Assembly (NCBI RefSeq): GCF_904848665.1
Contig: NZ_CAJHCQ010000038.1
Location: 1 to 41,363, forward strand
Direction of reading: 5' to 3'
Length of the DNA: 41,363 bases
Source of the DNA: Paraburkholderia hiiakae
Lineage (GTDB): Bacteria; Pseudomonadota; Gammaproteobacteria; Burkholderiales; Burkholderiaceae
This document shows positions 1 through 8,636 of the stretch, piece by piece. Positions within the stretch are counted from its first letter, which is position 1; each line of letters starts with the position of its first letter. The notes beneath the pieces are model-generated. The model was not told the DNA's origin, made no database searches, and worked only from the letters and a program-made list of their open reading frames with translations. Made by a program: the position numbers and the translations under genes.

Positions 1-1
1 G

Positions 2-109
2 AAGATCTGGGAGATCGTGCGCGAGATGCTCACGAGCTGGGACATGATGAAGCGGCGTCTGCGCGAAGGCGTGGAGTTCTTCCGCTTCCTGCGCGCGCAC
101 GAGGCATGA
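2..109 (+). CDS. C-terminal end of a hopanoid-cluster protein (partial)
   Basis: Only the last 35 codons are in the window; the frame begins upstream of base 1 and ends at TGA 107-109. The tail is helical and basic/aromatic (REMLTSWDMMKRRLREG, then FFRFLRAHEA). The stop overlaps the start of the next gene (ATGA at 106-109), which implies translational coupling with hpnI. In Burkholderiaceae the neighbours of hpnI are hpnJ (B12-type radical SAM enzyme forming the cyclitol ether) and hpnK (YdjC-type deacetylase). The tail looks more like the end of the radical SAM HpnJ than of HpnK, but 35 residues cannot settle this. Confidence 0.5.
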   Translation, partial: KIWEIVREMLTSWDMMKRRLREGVEFFRFLRAHEA

Positions 110-1374
110 TGGACCGCGCGCATGCGATGGGGCGAACGGGCGCCATCGTTGCGATGGCCGTGACGGTGCTTGCCGTTGCTTCTGCGGCAATTGAAGTCAT
201 GCGCGCTGAATTGCCCGGGTTCTCACATCTGCTCTTCGATTCGCTAGCGGTCCTAATCGGTCTTTGCGCCGTGCTCGGCATTATCTATACCTGCACGGCC
301 AGCGCGCTGGTCGGCCGCTTCTTCGCGCGTGAGGTGGCGACGCCGCGGGACTTTCCGGCCATCACGATCGCCAAGCCGCTGCACGGCGACGAATGGCACC
401 TCGAGGAGCACCTCGCCAGCTTTTTCGAGCAGGACTATCCTGGACAAGTCCAGTATCTCTTCGGCGTTCACGATGCGCGTGATGAATCGCTCAACGCCAT
501 CGAGCGGCTACGCGTGCGTTATCCCGATGCACACATCACGGTCGTCGCCGATTCGCGCCTGTACGGTCCCAACCGCAAGATCGGGAATCTCGTGAACATG
601 CTTGAAAAGGCCGAGCACGACGTGCTGTGCTTTGCCGATAGCGACGTGCTCGTCGATGAAAACTATCTGCGCCAGGTGGTCGGCGCGCTGCAGCAACCAG
701 GCGTTGGCCTCGTGACCGCGGTGTATCGCGGCCTGTGCGCGCCCGGATTCTGGCCTCGCGTTGCGTCGGCCCTGACCAACTATCATTTCCTGCCCGGCGT
801 CGTGACGGGGCTCGCAATCGGGCGCGCGCGGCCGTGTTTCGGTCAGTCCATTGCAATGACGCGTGAAATGCTCGAGCGCATTGGCGGTCTTGCGCAATTC
901 GCGCATCACCTCGCCGAAGATCATGCGATTGGTGAAGCCGTGCGCCGCGCCGGCGCGGTAGTTTCCATTCCGCCCATTCTCGTGCGGCACGCATGCGTGG
1001 AGAATACGTTCGCCCAGCTCTTTACGCACGAATTGCGCTGGAGCCGCACCGTGCGCGCGGCGGACCGCTCGGGGCATCTGGGCGCCGTGCTGATGCATCC
1101 GTTCGCGCTCGCCATGCTGGCCGTGGCACTGTCCGGCGGCGCAGCGCCGGCGTGGATACTGGCGGCCGTGGCGCTCTGCGTGCGCGCGTGGCTGATCTGG
1201 AGGACCGATCGCGCGACCGGCGACAAGTTCAGCGGACTGTTATGCTTACCCCTTTGGGAAATGGTCCAGTTCGCGATCTATGTCGCGAGCTTTTGTTCGT
1301 CTGGCGTCGTTTGGCGCGGCACGCGCTTTCGCGTCGACAGGAATGGCATGCTTTCGCCAGTCCACGAGACCTGA
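106..1374 (+). CDS. hpnI: Hopanoid biosynthesis glycosyltransferase HpnI (ceramide glucosyltransferase type, GT family 2)
   Basis: 422 residues. Family knowledge: HpnI transfers N-acetylglucosamine to bacteriohopanetetrol, the first step toward glucosamine- and cyclitol-ether hopanoids, at the inner membrane. Seen: an N-terminal membrane segment at about residues 10-30 and a second at about 45-68; a GT2 domain with a DxD-type motif (FADSD, D178 and D180), a later acidic residue in LAEDH (D272) and an RW motif (ELRW, R311-W312) corresponding to the (Q/R)xxRW signature, with His in place of Q/R at 308; then C-terminal hydrophobic segments. The start ATG overlaps the upstream stop (ATGA). An HpnL-type gene follows 58 bp later, which supports a hopanoid role over a glucosylceramide one. 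Confidence in GT2 is high; the HpnI name rests on context. Confidence 0.8.
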   Translation: MMDRAHAMGRTGAIVAMAVTVLAVASAAIEVMRAELPGFSHLLFDSLAVLIGLCAVLGIIYTCTASALVGRFFAREVATPRDFPAITIAKPLHGDEWHLEEHLASFFEQDYPGQVQYLFGVHDARDESLNAIERLRVRYPDAHITVVADSRLYGPNRKIGNLVNMLEKAEHDVLCFADSDVLVDENYLRQVVGALQQPGVGLVTAVYRGLCAPGFWPRVASALTNYHFLPGVVTGLAIGRARPCFGQSIAMTREMLERIGGLAQFAHHLAEDHAIGEAVRRAGAVVSIPPILVRHACVENTFAQLFTHELRWSRTVRAADRSGHLGAVLMHPFALAMLAVALSGGAAPAWILAAVALCVRAWLIWRTDRATGDKFSGLLCLPLWEMVQFAIYVASFCSSGVVWRGTRFRVDRNGMLSPVHET

Positions 1375-1432
1375 GCGTCACAGTTGATGGGGGCACAATG
1401 AGACGGGAGCAGGCACTAGAGAGCACCCGCAG

Positions 1433-2443
1433 ATGAAGCACATGGGACGTATCGCCGCTCTGGTTGGTCTCGCGATAGCCGTGTGGCTCGTATGGCGCGA
1501 ACATCCCGCGGCAGTGCTGCAACTGTTGCGCGGCGCGGGCATGGGCCTCGTGCTGGCGGCCGTCGTGCATATCCTGCCGATGTGCGCGAATGCCTGGGAC
1601 TGGCGCAGCCTGATTCGTGCGGCGCAGCGTCCGTCGTTCGCGGCCATGCTCAAACTTGTATGGATTCGCGAGTCGATCAACGGCTTGCTGCCCGTTGCGC
1701 GCGTGGGCGGAGAACTCGTTTCGTTCCGCCTGCTTGGCCGTGCGGGCGTGCGGCCAGCCACGGCGGTCGCGAGCCTCATCGCCGACATGCAGCTCACGCT
1801 GATCAGCCAGGTTCTCTTTGCGCTAGTCGCTGCCGGCTATCTGCTCGAACATTCCTCCTCCGATACCGCGCGGTTCGTGGGGCGTCTCGCATGGGGTCTC
1901 GCGGGCTTCATACCGCTGCTCGTGCTCTTTGCGCTCGTGCAGCACGCGCGGCCGTTCGAGCGGGCGGCACGCACGCTCAACCGCGTCACGAGCGGCAAGG
2001 TCGTAGATCTCGTGGGCAAGTCTGCGCGCGTCGATTTATCGCTCAAGCTGATCTGGCGGCAGACCGGCGTGGTCGTGCGTTACGTGGTCATCTGGCAGAC
2101 GCTTCAATGCCTCGGCTACGCGGTTGAAATCTGGATTGCGTTGCGTGTACTCGGCACGGATGCGACCTTCATGCAGGCGTTCGTGATCGAAGCCCTGATC
2201 CAGATGTTGAGCAGCATCGCGTTTCTTGTCCCCGCCGGCCTTGGCGTGCAAGAGGGCGGTTTCGTTGTGATAGGCGGACTGCTCGGGTTCGATGCGCCCA
2301 CTTGCCTCGCACTCGCGGGCGCGAGGCGCGTACGCGATCTGCTGTTCTATTTGCCCGGGCTACTTGCCTGGCAGGCCGCCGAATATGGCTGGCCGTCAAA
2401 GCGCCGCACAGAGGGCGCGGCCACACGCCCCCGCACGGAATAA
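1433..2443 (+). CDS. hpnL: HpnL-type membrane protein (lysylphosphatidylglycerol synthase TM-domain family)
   Basis: 336 residues, almost entirely hydrophobic helices (about 6-8 segments between residues 5 and 315). The motif GVQEGGFVVIGG near residues 273-284 is typical of the LPG-synthase-like TM family (formerly UPF0104), to which HpnL belongs. No aminoacyl-transfer domain is present, so it is not MprF. The position directly after an HpnI-type glycosyltransferase, same strand, points to HpnL; its biochemical role in hopanoid export or membrane distribution is not established from sequence. An alternative start lies at ATG 1442. The gene ends the operon: the next 250 bp are non-coding. Confidence 0.78.
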   Translation: MKHMGRIAALVGLAIAVWLVWREHPAAVLQLLRGAGMGLVLAAVVHILPMCANAWDWRSLIRAAQRPSFAAMLKLVWIRESINGLLPVARVGGELVSFRLLGRAGVRPATAVASLIADMQLTLISQVLFALVAAGYLLEHSSSDTARFVGRLAWGLAGFIPLLVLFALVQHARPFERAARTLNRVTSGKVVDLVGKSARVDLSLKLIWRQTGVVVRYVVIWQTLQCLGYAVEIWIALRVLGTDATFMQAFVIEALIQMLSSIAFLVPAGLGVQEGGFVVIGGLLGFDAPTCLALAGARRVRDLLFYLPGLLAWQAAEYGWPSKRRTEGAATRPRTE

Positions 2444-2694
2444 TTAGAACGGCGAGACGTATCGTGCATGTGTCGAGAGAAGTGGCCTGTGCAATCTCGC
2501 GTGTCAAAAAGGGCCTTATACCCATTGGGATACAAACCAAACGAGCGTTCGTTCACCGTTGCGCAAACCGGAAGTTTCCAGATATTCCATGCCGGTCGAC
2601 AAACTGCAAAACAAATGGAATAGTTTTCCGCACCGGGCTGTTGTGCAAAAGCGGGCCGAACTGGATCGACCGCGCGCCCTAAAGGAGCTTCTCC

Positions 2695-3198
2695 ATGAAT
2701 CACCTCTCACGCGGGAAGCAGATTGCAATTGGCGCAGGGCTGATTGGGATAATGAGCGGTGCGCCAGTAGAAGCGGACTCGCTCGATATGCCGGGTGCAC
2801 AGCCGTTTCTGACCACGACCGCAGCAGGCGTGCAGACCTATGCCTGTGAGTACGGTGCGGATCACACGCTCGGCTGGGTCTTCCAGCAACCGCGCGCGAC
2901 GCTCTACGACGCGCACGGCGCTGCGGTAATCGAGCATTCGGCCGGACCCTCGTGGCAAGCGCGCGACGGCAGCCGCATCGAGGGGAAAGTCGTCGCGCAA
3001 AAGCCCAGCGATACGCCGGGCAGCGTGCCGCAACTTCTGCTCGAGACGCACTCCACGGGAGCGCAGGGCGTGCTCGAATCCGTGCGCTACGTGCAGCGAG
3101 TCAGGACAGTTGGCGGCGTAAAGCCGGCTGCGCCGTGCACGGCCGAGCACGAGTCGGGTAGTTCGCCTTATATTGCGACTTACATCTTTTATAAGTAG
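2695..3198 (+). CDS. Secreted DUF3455 protein
   Basis: 167 residues. A strong Shine-Dalgarno AAAGGAG sits about 8 bases before ATG 2695. An N-terminal signal sequence runs to about residue 27 (basic start, hydrophobic GKQIAIGAGLIGIMSGA, cleavage near PVEA-DS). The mature part shows the family pattern: GVQTYAC, WVFQQPRATLYD, a GPSW block, DGSRIEGKV, LLLETHSTGAQGVLESV, YVQRV, TVGG and a final tyrosine-rich YIATYIFYK. DUF3455 proteins are exported proteins of unknown function in proteobacteria and fungi. The gene stands alone, with no operon partner. Function unknown; family assignment confident. Confidence 0.85.
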   Translation: MNHLSRGKQIAIGAGLIGIMSGAPVEADSLDMPGAQPFLTTTAAGVQTYACEYGADHTLGWVFQQPRATLYDAHGAAVIEHSAGPSWQARDGSRIEGKVVAQKPSDTPGSVPQLLLETHSTGAQGVLESVRYVQRVRTVGGVKPAAPCTAEHESGSSPYIATYIFYK

Positions 3199-3207
3199 GA
3201 AGGCGGG

Positions 3208-3227
3208 TCAGTGAATCGACTCACTGA
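3208..3227. other. Hairpin downstream of the DUF3455 gene
   Basis: Perfect 7-bp inverted repeat TCAGTGA / TCACTGA with a 6-base loop, starting 9 bases after the stop at 3198. There is no following T-run, so it is a weak terminator candidate or an mRNA 3-prime end structure. Confidence 0.4.
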
Positions 3228-3376
3228 AACGATGCATTCTCAATTAATATGAAGTGCGAAATAAAATATTCGGCCTGCCATGACCCGCGCAGCCGCCGAT
3301 GAATTCAAAGGCTCTTTATTAATCTCGTGCGTTTCCGTCGTGCGGCGAGGCCGATAGGGTAATTCGCTTGCCGCTA

Positions 3377-3392
3377 TTCAGTGCGTACTGAA
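3377..3392. promoter_or_regulatory. Palindrome TTCAGT-N4-ACTGAA
   Basis: Perfect 6-bp inverted repeat with a 4-base centre, ten bases upstream of the ATAC-N4-GTAT element at 3403. The rest of 3199-3590 is AT-richer than its surroundings and shows no convincing gene. The 6-4-6 spacing is typical of sites for LuxR-type HTH dimers. It may be a second operator in the DUF3331 promoter; inference from symmetry only. Confidence 0.4.
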
Positions 3393-3402
3393 TGTTGAAT
3401 GT

Positions 3403-3414
3403 ATACCAATGTAT
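3403..3414. promoter_or_regulatory. ATAC-N4-GTAT palindrome, copy 1 (upstream of the DUF3331 gene)
   Basis: ATAC-CAAT-GTAT, perfect 4-bp arms, about 177 bp upstream of the GTG start at 3591. First of six perfect copies in the window, all confined to 3.4-16.5 kb. Confidence 0.6.
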
Positions 3415-3590
3415 GGGGTCGCCATCCAAAAGCGTCAATAAGTCTATGCGCGGGAAGAATACCTGGTTGCCGCACTTCTCCTTAAGCTTCAGTCATTCGA
3501 AATCAATGGGCGCAATACACAGGGACGTTCCGGCTTCGGGAGACGGGGCATGCGTGACAGTCACGCTCATCCAGAACATGGGAGTTAGCC

Positions 3591-4157
3591 GTGGTGAGAT
3601 TGGATTCGTGGGGAGCGACATACGCGGGAACCGCACGCGAGGGTGGCGGCCCTGGCGAAAGCATGCGCCTCGCGCGGCCCCGTGGTGTCAATGACGCCAA
3701 CGACGAAACACACGCGCCGCGCGATTGCGTGGACGCCGCAACGCCGGACTGCCCGCGCAATCCGTGGGCGCATGTGGTCTCGGGCCTGCTTGCCTCGCCG
3801 GCTTCGAGGACGAGCGTTTCGCGCCGCATGAGCGCGACGCGCACGCGAAGCGACCTCCGGCCCGCGGATGACAACACATACGCAAGCTGCACGGTCACGA
3901 TAGAGGAGCGGCTGGCCAATTCTTCGTTCACGCTCTCGTGGAGCGACCCGACGCGCTGCAGCTACCGTGAACAGGTCTGGAAACGGGCAATCGCCAGAAA
4001 ATCGGGCATCTGCGTGCTTTCTGGGACGCCCATCAAGCGAGGCGATGCCGTTTTTCGGCCATTGGCGCGGCGCTACAAGGTCCCTTTGAATTCGGGGGCG
4101 ATGATACTGGCCGTGTCGCTGGAGGCGTGGGGCGCTCGCCTGGCCGCCCCCGAATAG
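3591..4157 (+). CDS. DUF3331 domain protein
   Basis: 188 residues from GTG 3591, which has GGAG at 3581-3584. The first ~95 residues are low-complexity and Arg/Pro-rich. The conserved DUF3331 region runs from about residue 95 to the end: TVTIEERLANSSFTLSWSDP, C-x-YREQVW, SGICVLSGTPIKRGDAVFRP, then N-x-GAMILA. In this region two cysteines (in RCSYREQVW and SGICVLSG) could form part of a small metal site, which is inference. The family is known to me from Burkholderia and relatives; no function is established. An in-frame ATG at 3684 is an alternative start that would remove most of the low-complexity part. An ATAC-N4-GTAT element lies upstream, so it may share control with the signalling genes that follow. 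Confidence 0.7.
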   Translation: MVRLDSWGATYAGTAREGGGPGESMRLARPRGVNDANDETHAPRDCVDAATPDCPRNPWAHVVSGLLASPASRTSVSRRMSATRTRSDLRPADDNTYASCTVTIEERLANSSFTLSWSDPTRCSYREQVWKRAIARKSGICVLSGTPIKRGDAVFRPLARRYKVPLNSGAMILAVSLEAWGARLAAPE

Positions 4158-4279
4158 CCTGGCATGGCGCCACAAAAACATTAAAATCTGGCGCGCAATA
4201 TTCATTATTTGGGATTTCATCTTCCCTTCAGTTTCTCCCGCCAAACGATCGGGCTGCATCAACGCGGCCGGAGTCTCCA

Positions 4280-4291
4280 ATACCAAAGTAC
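4280..4291. promoter_or_regulatory. ATAC-N4-GTAT-like site (7/8) upstream of the first FixJ-type regulator
   Basis: ATAC-CAAA-GTAC, one mismatch from the palindrome found elsewhere in the block, about 200 bp upstream of ATG 4494. The rest of 4158-4493 holds no recognisable gene. Confidence 0.4.
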
Positions 4292-4493
4292 TACAGCCTC
4301 GCCTGAACGCGCGATGTAAGCTTCGGGCTTGGCGTTGCAGGGATTGCGCTAGCTGGCGGCCGCCGGTCGTGCGGCTGGCGCTTCAACGGGCGACGCTTCA
4401 ACGGGCGAGTCGGTCATTGGCGTCTCATGGGTATTGAGAGGCGTCTATGCGGGTTCAATTCGCATAACGTAACACTGCAGAACACCATCGTAG

Positions 4494-5180
4494 ATGCTCA
4501 ATACCGTGACCGACCGGCCGGCTGCCCCTTACGCCAACACCGCTGCCGGAGTCGTCTATATCGTGGACGACGACGATTCGGTGCGCGAGGCACTGGCGAG
4601 CCTGCTGCGCTCGATCGACCTGGAAGTCCATGCCTTTCATTCCGCCGAAGCGTTCCTGGCGGCGCCCAAGAGCCCGTGGCCATCGTGTCTCGTGCTTGAC
4701 GTTCGCTTGCGCGGTCAAAGCGGATTGGCGCTGCAGAAGTCACTCCTGACGCAGGAACGCTCGCCCATGCCGGTCGTTTTCATGACAGGCTACGGCGATA
4801 TTGCCATGACGGTCGAGGCGATGAAGGCGGGCGCGATCGACTTCCTCACCAAGCCCTTTCGCGATCAGGACATGATCGACGCCGTGGTCGCCGCGCTGCA
4901 GCGCGACGCGCAACGTCTCGAAGCGGACAACTCGCTCGTGGAAGCGCGCGAGCGCTGGGACGCGCTGACGCCGCGCGAGCGGGAGGTGCTGGTCAACGTC
5001 GCGGCGGGGCTGATGAACAAGCAGATCGCTTCGAGAATGTGCATTGCGGAGGTCACGGTCAAGATCCACCGGGGACAGGCCATGCGCAAAATGAATGTGC
5101 GCTCCGTGGCCGAGTTGGTACGCAAAACCGTTGCGCTCGGGGTCGAGCCGTCGGGGAAGTCAGTGAGTACCAGGGTTTAG
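4494..5180 (+). CDS. FixJ/TtrR/StyR-type response regulator (RR1)
   Basis: 228 residues. Receiver domain about 20-140: acidic cluster VDDDD, phospho-acceptor D69 (LVLDVRLRGQSGL), Thr in FMTGYGD, and K in TKPF. LuxR-type HTH about 158-220: LTPREREVLVNVAAGLMNKQIA followed by the recognition-helix region VTVKIHRGQAMRKM. FixJ-type proteins activate transcription after phosphorylation by a PAS histidine kinase. The next gene on the same strand, 198 bp downstream, encodes such a kinase, which is the likely partner. The targets are not visible from sequence, but the palindromes described in this block are candidates. Confidence 0.88.
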   Translation: MLNTVTDRPAAPYANTAAGVVYIVDDDDSVREALASLLRSIDLEVHAFHSAEAFLAAPKSPWPSCLVLDVRLRGQSGLALQKSLLTQERSPMPVVFMTGYGDIAMTVEAMKAGAIDFLTKPFRDQDMIDAVVAALQRDAQRLEADNSLVEARERWDALTPREREVLVNVAAGLMNKQIASRMCIAEVTVKIHRGQAMRKMNVRSVAELVRKTVALGVEPSGKSVSTRV

Positions 5181-5309
5181 CTTCCCGCAGTCTTTTGGAT
5201 GCGTCCGCAACGACATTGCGCGACTTTTCAGAAACGATGTGCGATTCCGACCCCTGTTTTCGCATACAATAATCCCAAAATTCTCTGGTCAGACCGTACA
5301 ACCCACGGA

Positions 5310-5343
5310 AAACATACTTGAACGCAGGCTTTCGCGTATGTTT
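5310..5343. promoter_or_regulatory. Long-spaced inverted repeat AAACATAC / GTATGTTT before the PAS kinase
   Basis: Perfect 8-bp arms (5310-5317 and 5336-5343) with an 18-base spacer, ending 35 bp before ATG 5379. Each arm contains the ATAC / GTAT half-site of the palindrome found elsewhere in the block, so it may be a split or looped version of the same operator. Confidence 0.4.
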
Positions 5344-5378
5344 GAAACTCTGACGCCTGCTCCGCTAATATCAGAAAA

Positions 5379-7616
5379 ATGATGGGATTGGCCCTTGATC
5401 CCGGCCTCGTGCTGGATGCGCTGTCTGTTATTGCATGGACTGCGCTGCCCGACGGCCGGGTCGACTTCGTCAACCGAAAATGGTCCGAATACACGGGCCT
5501 TGGCCTTTCGGCGTCATCCGGCTTGCAGTGGCAGGACGCGGTAAGCCCCGACGACTTGCCGGATCTGCTCGAGCGGCGCTGCGCCATTCACGCTTGCGGG
5601 GAGCCTGGGGGCATCGCTGCGCGTCTGCGTCGCTTCGACGGCCAGCATCGCTGGTTCGATATTCAAATCAGTCCGATTCGCGACGCGGAAGGGCAGATCG
5701 TTCGCTGGTGCGGGACATGCAACGATATCGATGACTTGCGGCGCGCTCAGGAGGCGCTCGATCGGCAGGCGCTCGACCTGCAATTGATCGTCGAGTGCAT
5801 TCCGGTGCCTGTCACGGTGACGTCGCCGACAGGCGAAGTCGAAGGTCAGAACCAACTCACGCTCGATTATTTCGGAAGGTCGCGCGAGGAGCTCAAAGCC
5901 TGGCGCAGTCACGAAATCGTTCATCCGGACGATCTCGACACGGCGATTGCGGCGCAGGAAGCCTCGCTTGCAAGCGGTAAAACGTACAACGTCGAAAGCC
6001 GTCATCGGCGCGCAGACGGCGTTTACCGGTGGGTCAACGTACGCGGATTTCCGCTGCGCGATCGCGCCGGCGCCATTCTGCGCTGGTTTCTCCTGTGCAT
6101 CGATATCGAAGACAGGAAGCGAGCCGAGATGACGCTCGCGGAGAGCGAGCGTCATCTCAACGAGACGATCAACGCACTGCCCGCGCTCATCTGGTCAGCG
6201 CGCCCGGACGGGACGGGCGAATTTTATAACCAGTACTACCTCGATTATCTCGGGCGAACGCTCTCGCAGGTGAAGGACCACGAGTGGACCAAGGCGGTTC
6301 ATTCCGATGACCTTCCGGGACTCATGGCCGCGTGGACCGCCATTATGGCGAGCCGCATGCCGGGCGCCGCGGAAGCGCGCATGCAGCGCTACGACGGCCA
6401 GTATCGATGGTTTCTGTTTCGCACGAGCCCATTGCGGGATCAGGATGGAAATGTCGTCAAATGGTATGGCATCAACATCGATATCGACGATCGCAAGCGC
6501 GCCGAGGAAGAACTGCGGCGCAGTGAGGCGTTCCTCGCCGAAGGTCAGGCGCTGGCCAGAATGGGCAACTTTTCGTGGGATGCCGATACGGATGAGATTG
6601 CCTGGTCGGAGCAGATTTACCACATCTTCGAGTTCGAACCGGGCACGCCCGTGACGCTCGCGCGTATTGCCGAGCGCGCTCACCCTGAGGATATGGGGTT
6701 CGTCGCGCAGTTCATCGAGCAGGGGCGGCGCGGCGAAAGCGATATCGAATGCCAGCACCGGCTATTGATGCCGGACCAGCGCATCAAGCATCTGCATCTG
6801 ATCGCGCACCGTGTGACGGAGCGTCCGGGCCGCAAGGAATATGGCGGCACGACGCTCGATATCAGCCAGCGCCGCAGTTCGGAAGAGGCGCTCGACAGGG
6901 CACGCGCGGAACTTTCGCATGTCGCGAGGGTGATGAGCCTTGGCGCGTTGACGGCTTCGATCGCGCATGAAGTCAATCAGCCGCTCGCGGGTATCGTGAC
7001 CAACGCCAGCACCTGCCTGCGCATGTTGGCGGCCGTGCCGCCCAATATCGAAGGCGCGCAGGAAACGGCGCGGCGCACGATCCGCGACGGCAACCGCGCC
7101 GCCGACGTCATCACGCGGCTACGCGCGCTCTTCACCAGGCGCAGCGTCACGATCGAACCGGTCGATCTCGGCCACACCGCGCGGGACATCATTGCCCTCA
7201 TGCAGGGCGATCTCGACCGCGCGCGCGTCGTCATGCGCATGGAGTTCGCAGACGGCCTGCCTTTCGCGGGCTGCGACCGCGTGCAGGTGCAGCAGGTCAT
7301 CATGAACTTGTTGCGCAACGCGGCGGATGCCATGCGCACGGTGGACGACCGGCCCCGGCGCGTGACGGTGAAGACCGAAGCCGAGTCGGGCGAGACGGTC
7401 CGCTTGACCGTGCGGGACTCGGGAATGGGCTTTGACCCGCAAGACGCGGAGCGGCTTTTCGATGCCTTTTATACGACGAGGCATGACGGTATGGGCATTG
7501 GTCTCGCAATTAGCCGATCGATCATCGAGAGCCAGAGCGGGCGTCTTTGGGCCGAGATCCCGACGGACGGTCCCGGCGCAATCTTTTCGTTCTCGCTTCC
7601 CATCTATGGCGCGTGA
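5379..7616 (+). CDS. Multi-PAS sensor histidine kinase, FixL-like architecture
   Basis: 745 residues, no membrane segment, so cytoplasmic. Four PAS/PAC units in series at about 5-120, 130-250, 255-375 and 385-500, several with the PAC pattern W-F-x2-S-P-I/L-R-D followed by ID-D-x-R (RWFDIQISPIRD, RWFLFRTSPLRD). HisKA: SLGALTASIAHEVNQPLAG, phospho-acceptor H530. HATPase_c from about 620: N-box QQVIMNLLRNAADAM, G-boxes DSGMGFDP and GMGIGLAISRSIIE. The HEVNQPL H-box matches FixL/DctB-like kinases. No heme- or FAD-binding signature could be assigned, so the signal is unknown. Likely donor to RR1 (upstream) and possibly to the FixJ-type regulators downstream. Tandem ATG codons open the gene (5379 and 5382). 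Confidence 0.9.
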   Translation: MMGLALDPGLVLDALSVIAWTALPDGRVDFVNRKWSEYTGLGLSASSGLQWQDAVSPDDLPDLLERRCAIHACGEPGGIAARLRRFDGQHRWFDIQISPIRDAEGQIVRWCGTCNDIDDLRRAQEALDRQALDLQLIVECIPVPVTVTSPTGEVEGQNQLTLDYFGRSREELKAWRSHEIVHPDDLDTAIAAQEASLASGKTYNVESRHRRADGVYRWVNVRGFPLRDRAGAILRWFLLCIDIEDRKRAEMTLAESERHLNETINALPALIWSARPDGTGEFYNQYYLDYLGRTLSQVKDHEWTKAVHSDDLPGLMAAWTAIMASRMPGAAEARMQRYDGQYRWFLFRTSPLRDQDGNVVKWYGINIDIDDRKRAEEELRRSEAFLAEGQALARMGNFSWDADTDEIAWSEQIYHIFEFEPGTPVTLARIAERAHPEDMGFVAQFIEQGRRGESDIECQHRLLMPDQRIKHLHLIAHRVTERPGRKEYGGTTLDISQRRSSEEALDRARAELSHVARVMSLGALTASIAHEVNQPLAGIVTNASTCLRMLAAVPPNIEGAQETARRTIRDGNRAADVITRLRALFTRRSVTIEPVDLGHTARDIIALMQGDLDRARVVMRMEFADGLPFAGCDRVQVQQVIMNLLRNAADAMRTVDDRPRRVTVKTEAESGETVRLTVRDSGMGFDPQDAERLFDAFYTTRHDGMGIGLAISRSIIESQSGRLWAEIPTDGPGAIFSFSLPIYGA

Positions 7617-7649
7617 ATGACGCTTGTGTGCCCTCCAGCGGCACATATA

Positions 7650-7663
7650 CATACCTCCGTATG
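7650..7663. promoter_or_regulatory. ATAC-N4-GTAT palindrome, copy 2 (upstream of RR2)
   Basis: CATACCTCCGTATG: perfect 5-bp arms around a 4-base centre, about 100 bp upstream of ATG 7762 and 33 bp after the kinase stop. Confidence 0.65.
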
Positions 7664-7761
7664 ATGGACGTGTGCGATGGGATCGGGCATCGTGCGCTGT
7701 TGGCTCCAAGGGCATCTGGCGTCTTTACGTATATTGGCGGCGGATATTAGCGAGGTTGGTC

Positions 7762-8493
7762 ATGCAAAGACCTGGCGAAACTCAACGGCAGATGTCCGCG
7801 AGCGTCTCGCAGGCGCTTCCTGTCGTGTTCGTGGTGGACGACGACGTGTCCGTGCGCGAATCGCTGGAATTGCTCATTCGCAGCGCGGGATGGCAACCGC
7901 AGGTGTTCGGCGCCGCGCAGCCATTTCTCGCTCACCCGCGCGTTTGCGGGCCAAGTTGCCTGCTGCTCGATGTTTCGCTTCCGGATCTGCACGGTCTGGA
8001 TTTGCAGCGCCAAATCGTGGCCGACCGAGCGGACATGCCGATCATTTTCATGACCGGCTATCCCGATGTCCCCGTGACGGTGCGCGCCATGAAAGCAGGC
8101 GCCATTGAATTCTTCACCAAGCCGTTCAACGGTGAAGCGTTGCTGGACGCCATTCGGGACGGTATCGAGCGCAGCCGAGATGCGATCGATACGGAGAGCG
8201 AAAACCGCGTGCTCCATGCTCGCTATGCCGCGCTCACGCCGCGCGAACGGGAAGTGATGAAACTCGTGGTGTGCGGTTTGCTTAACAAGCAGGTGGCGGC
8301 GGAGCTTGGCATCAGCGAGATCACGGTAAAGGGGCATCGCGGCAGGCTGATGGAAAAAATGGAGGCGGGATCCTTGCCTGAACTCGTGATCATGGCGGCG
8401 AAGGTTTGCCCTCAGGCACAGGCGGCGTGGCAGCCCGGCGGTGCGCGTGCAAGAGGCCGCCGGTCGGCGTTAGTCGCTTCACAGCGGGTTTGA
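7762..8493 (+). CDS. FixJ-type response regulator (RR2)
   Basis: 243 residues from ATG 7762. The reading frame stays open upstream to 7624, but that part crosses the palindrome and has no receiver homology, so the internal start is preferred. Receiver about 15-135: VVDDD, D70 (LLLDVSLPDLHGL), FMTGYPDVPVTVRAMKAGAIEF, K in TKPF. LuxR HTH about 155-215: LTPREREVMKLVVCGLLNKQVA, then EITVKGHRGRLMEKM. The C-terminal ~25 residues are Ala/Arg-rich. It is closely similar along its whole length to RR4 (9035), indicating tandem duplication. A palindromic site lies just upstream, consistent with autoregulation (inference). Confidence 0.87.
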   Translation: MQRPGETQRQMSASVSQALPVVFVVDDDVSVRESLELLIRSAGWQPQVFGAAQPFLAHPRVCGPSCLLLDVSLPDLHGLDLQRQIVADRADMPIIFMTGYPDVPVTVRAMKAGAIEFFTKPFNGEALLDAIRDGIERSRDAIDTESENRVLHARYAALTPREREVMKLVVCGLLNKQVAAELGISEITVKGHRGRLMEKMEAGSLPELVIMAAKVCPQAQAAWQPGGARARGRRSALVASQRV

Positions 8494-8513
8494 CGCCGTG
8501 CGTGGCGGATTTT

Positions 8514-8537
8514 TCCGTCCTTGCGGACAGCGTTTTT
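8514..8537 (+). terminator. Possible Rho-independent terminator after RR2
   Basis: Short stem GTCC-TTGC-GGAC followed four bases later by a run of six T. The stem is only 4 bp, so this is weak. Confidence 0.35.
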
Positions 8538-8546
8538 TATTCGAGT

Positions 8547-8560
8547 GATACCAAGGTATC
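8547..8560. promoter_or_regulatory. ATAC-N4-GTAT palindrome, copy 3 (upstream of the RR3-RR4 pair)
   Basis: GATACCAAGGTATC: perfect 5-bp arms with a 4-base centre, 77 bp upstream of ATG 8637. Confidence 0.65.
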
Positions 8561-8636
8561 GTAGATTCCCTACCCGGCCTGGTGCATCCTCAGGGAGCGG
8601 GGTAGTGGTCTCAACGAGACTTGATTGCGGGCAATC

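Noticed and set aside
2518..2537. TATACCCATTGGGATA symmetry near 2518
   Set aside because: Resembles the ATAC palindrome, but the arms are interrupted and the spacing differs; not counted as a site.
3392..3694. 100-residue open frame upstream of and overlapping the DUF3331 gene
   Set aside because: No family pattern, runs through the palindromes and into another frame of the DUF3331 gene; treated as chance.
7624..7761. Upstream extension of RR2
   Set aside because: Crosses the promoter-like palindrome and adds no receiver-like residues; ATG 7762 gives a normal FixJ-type N-terminus.
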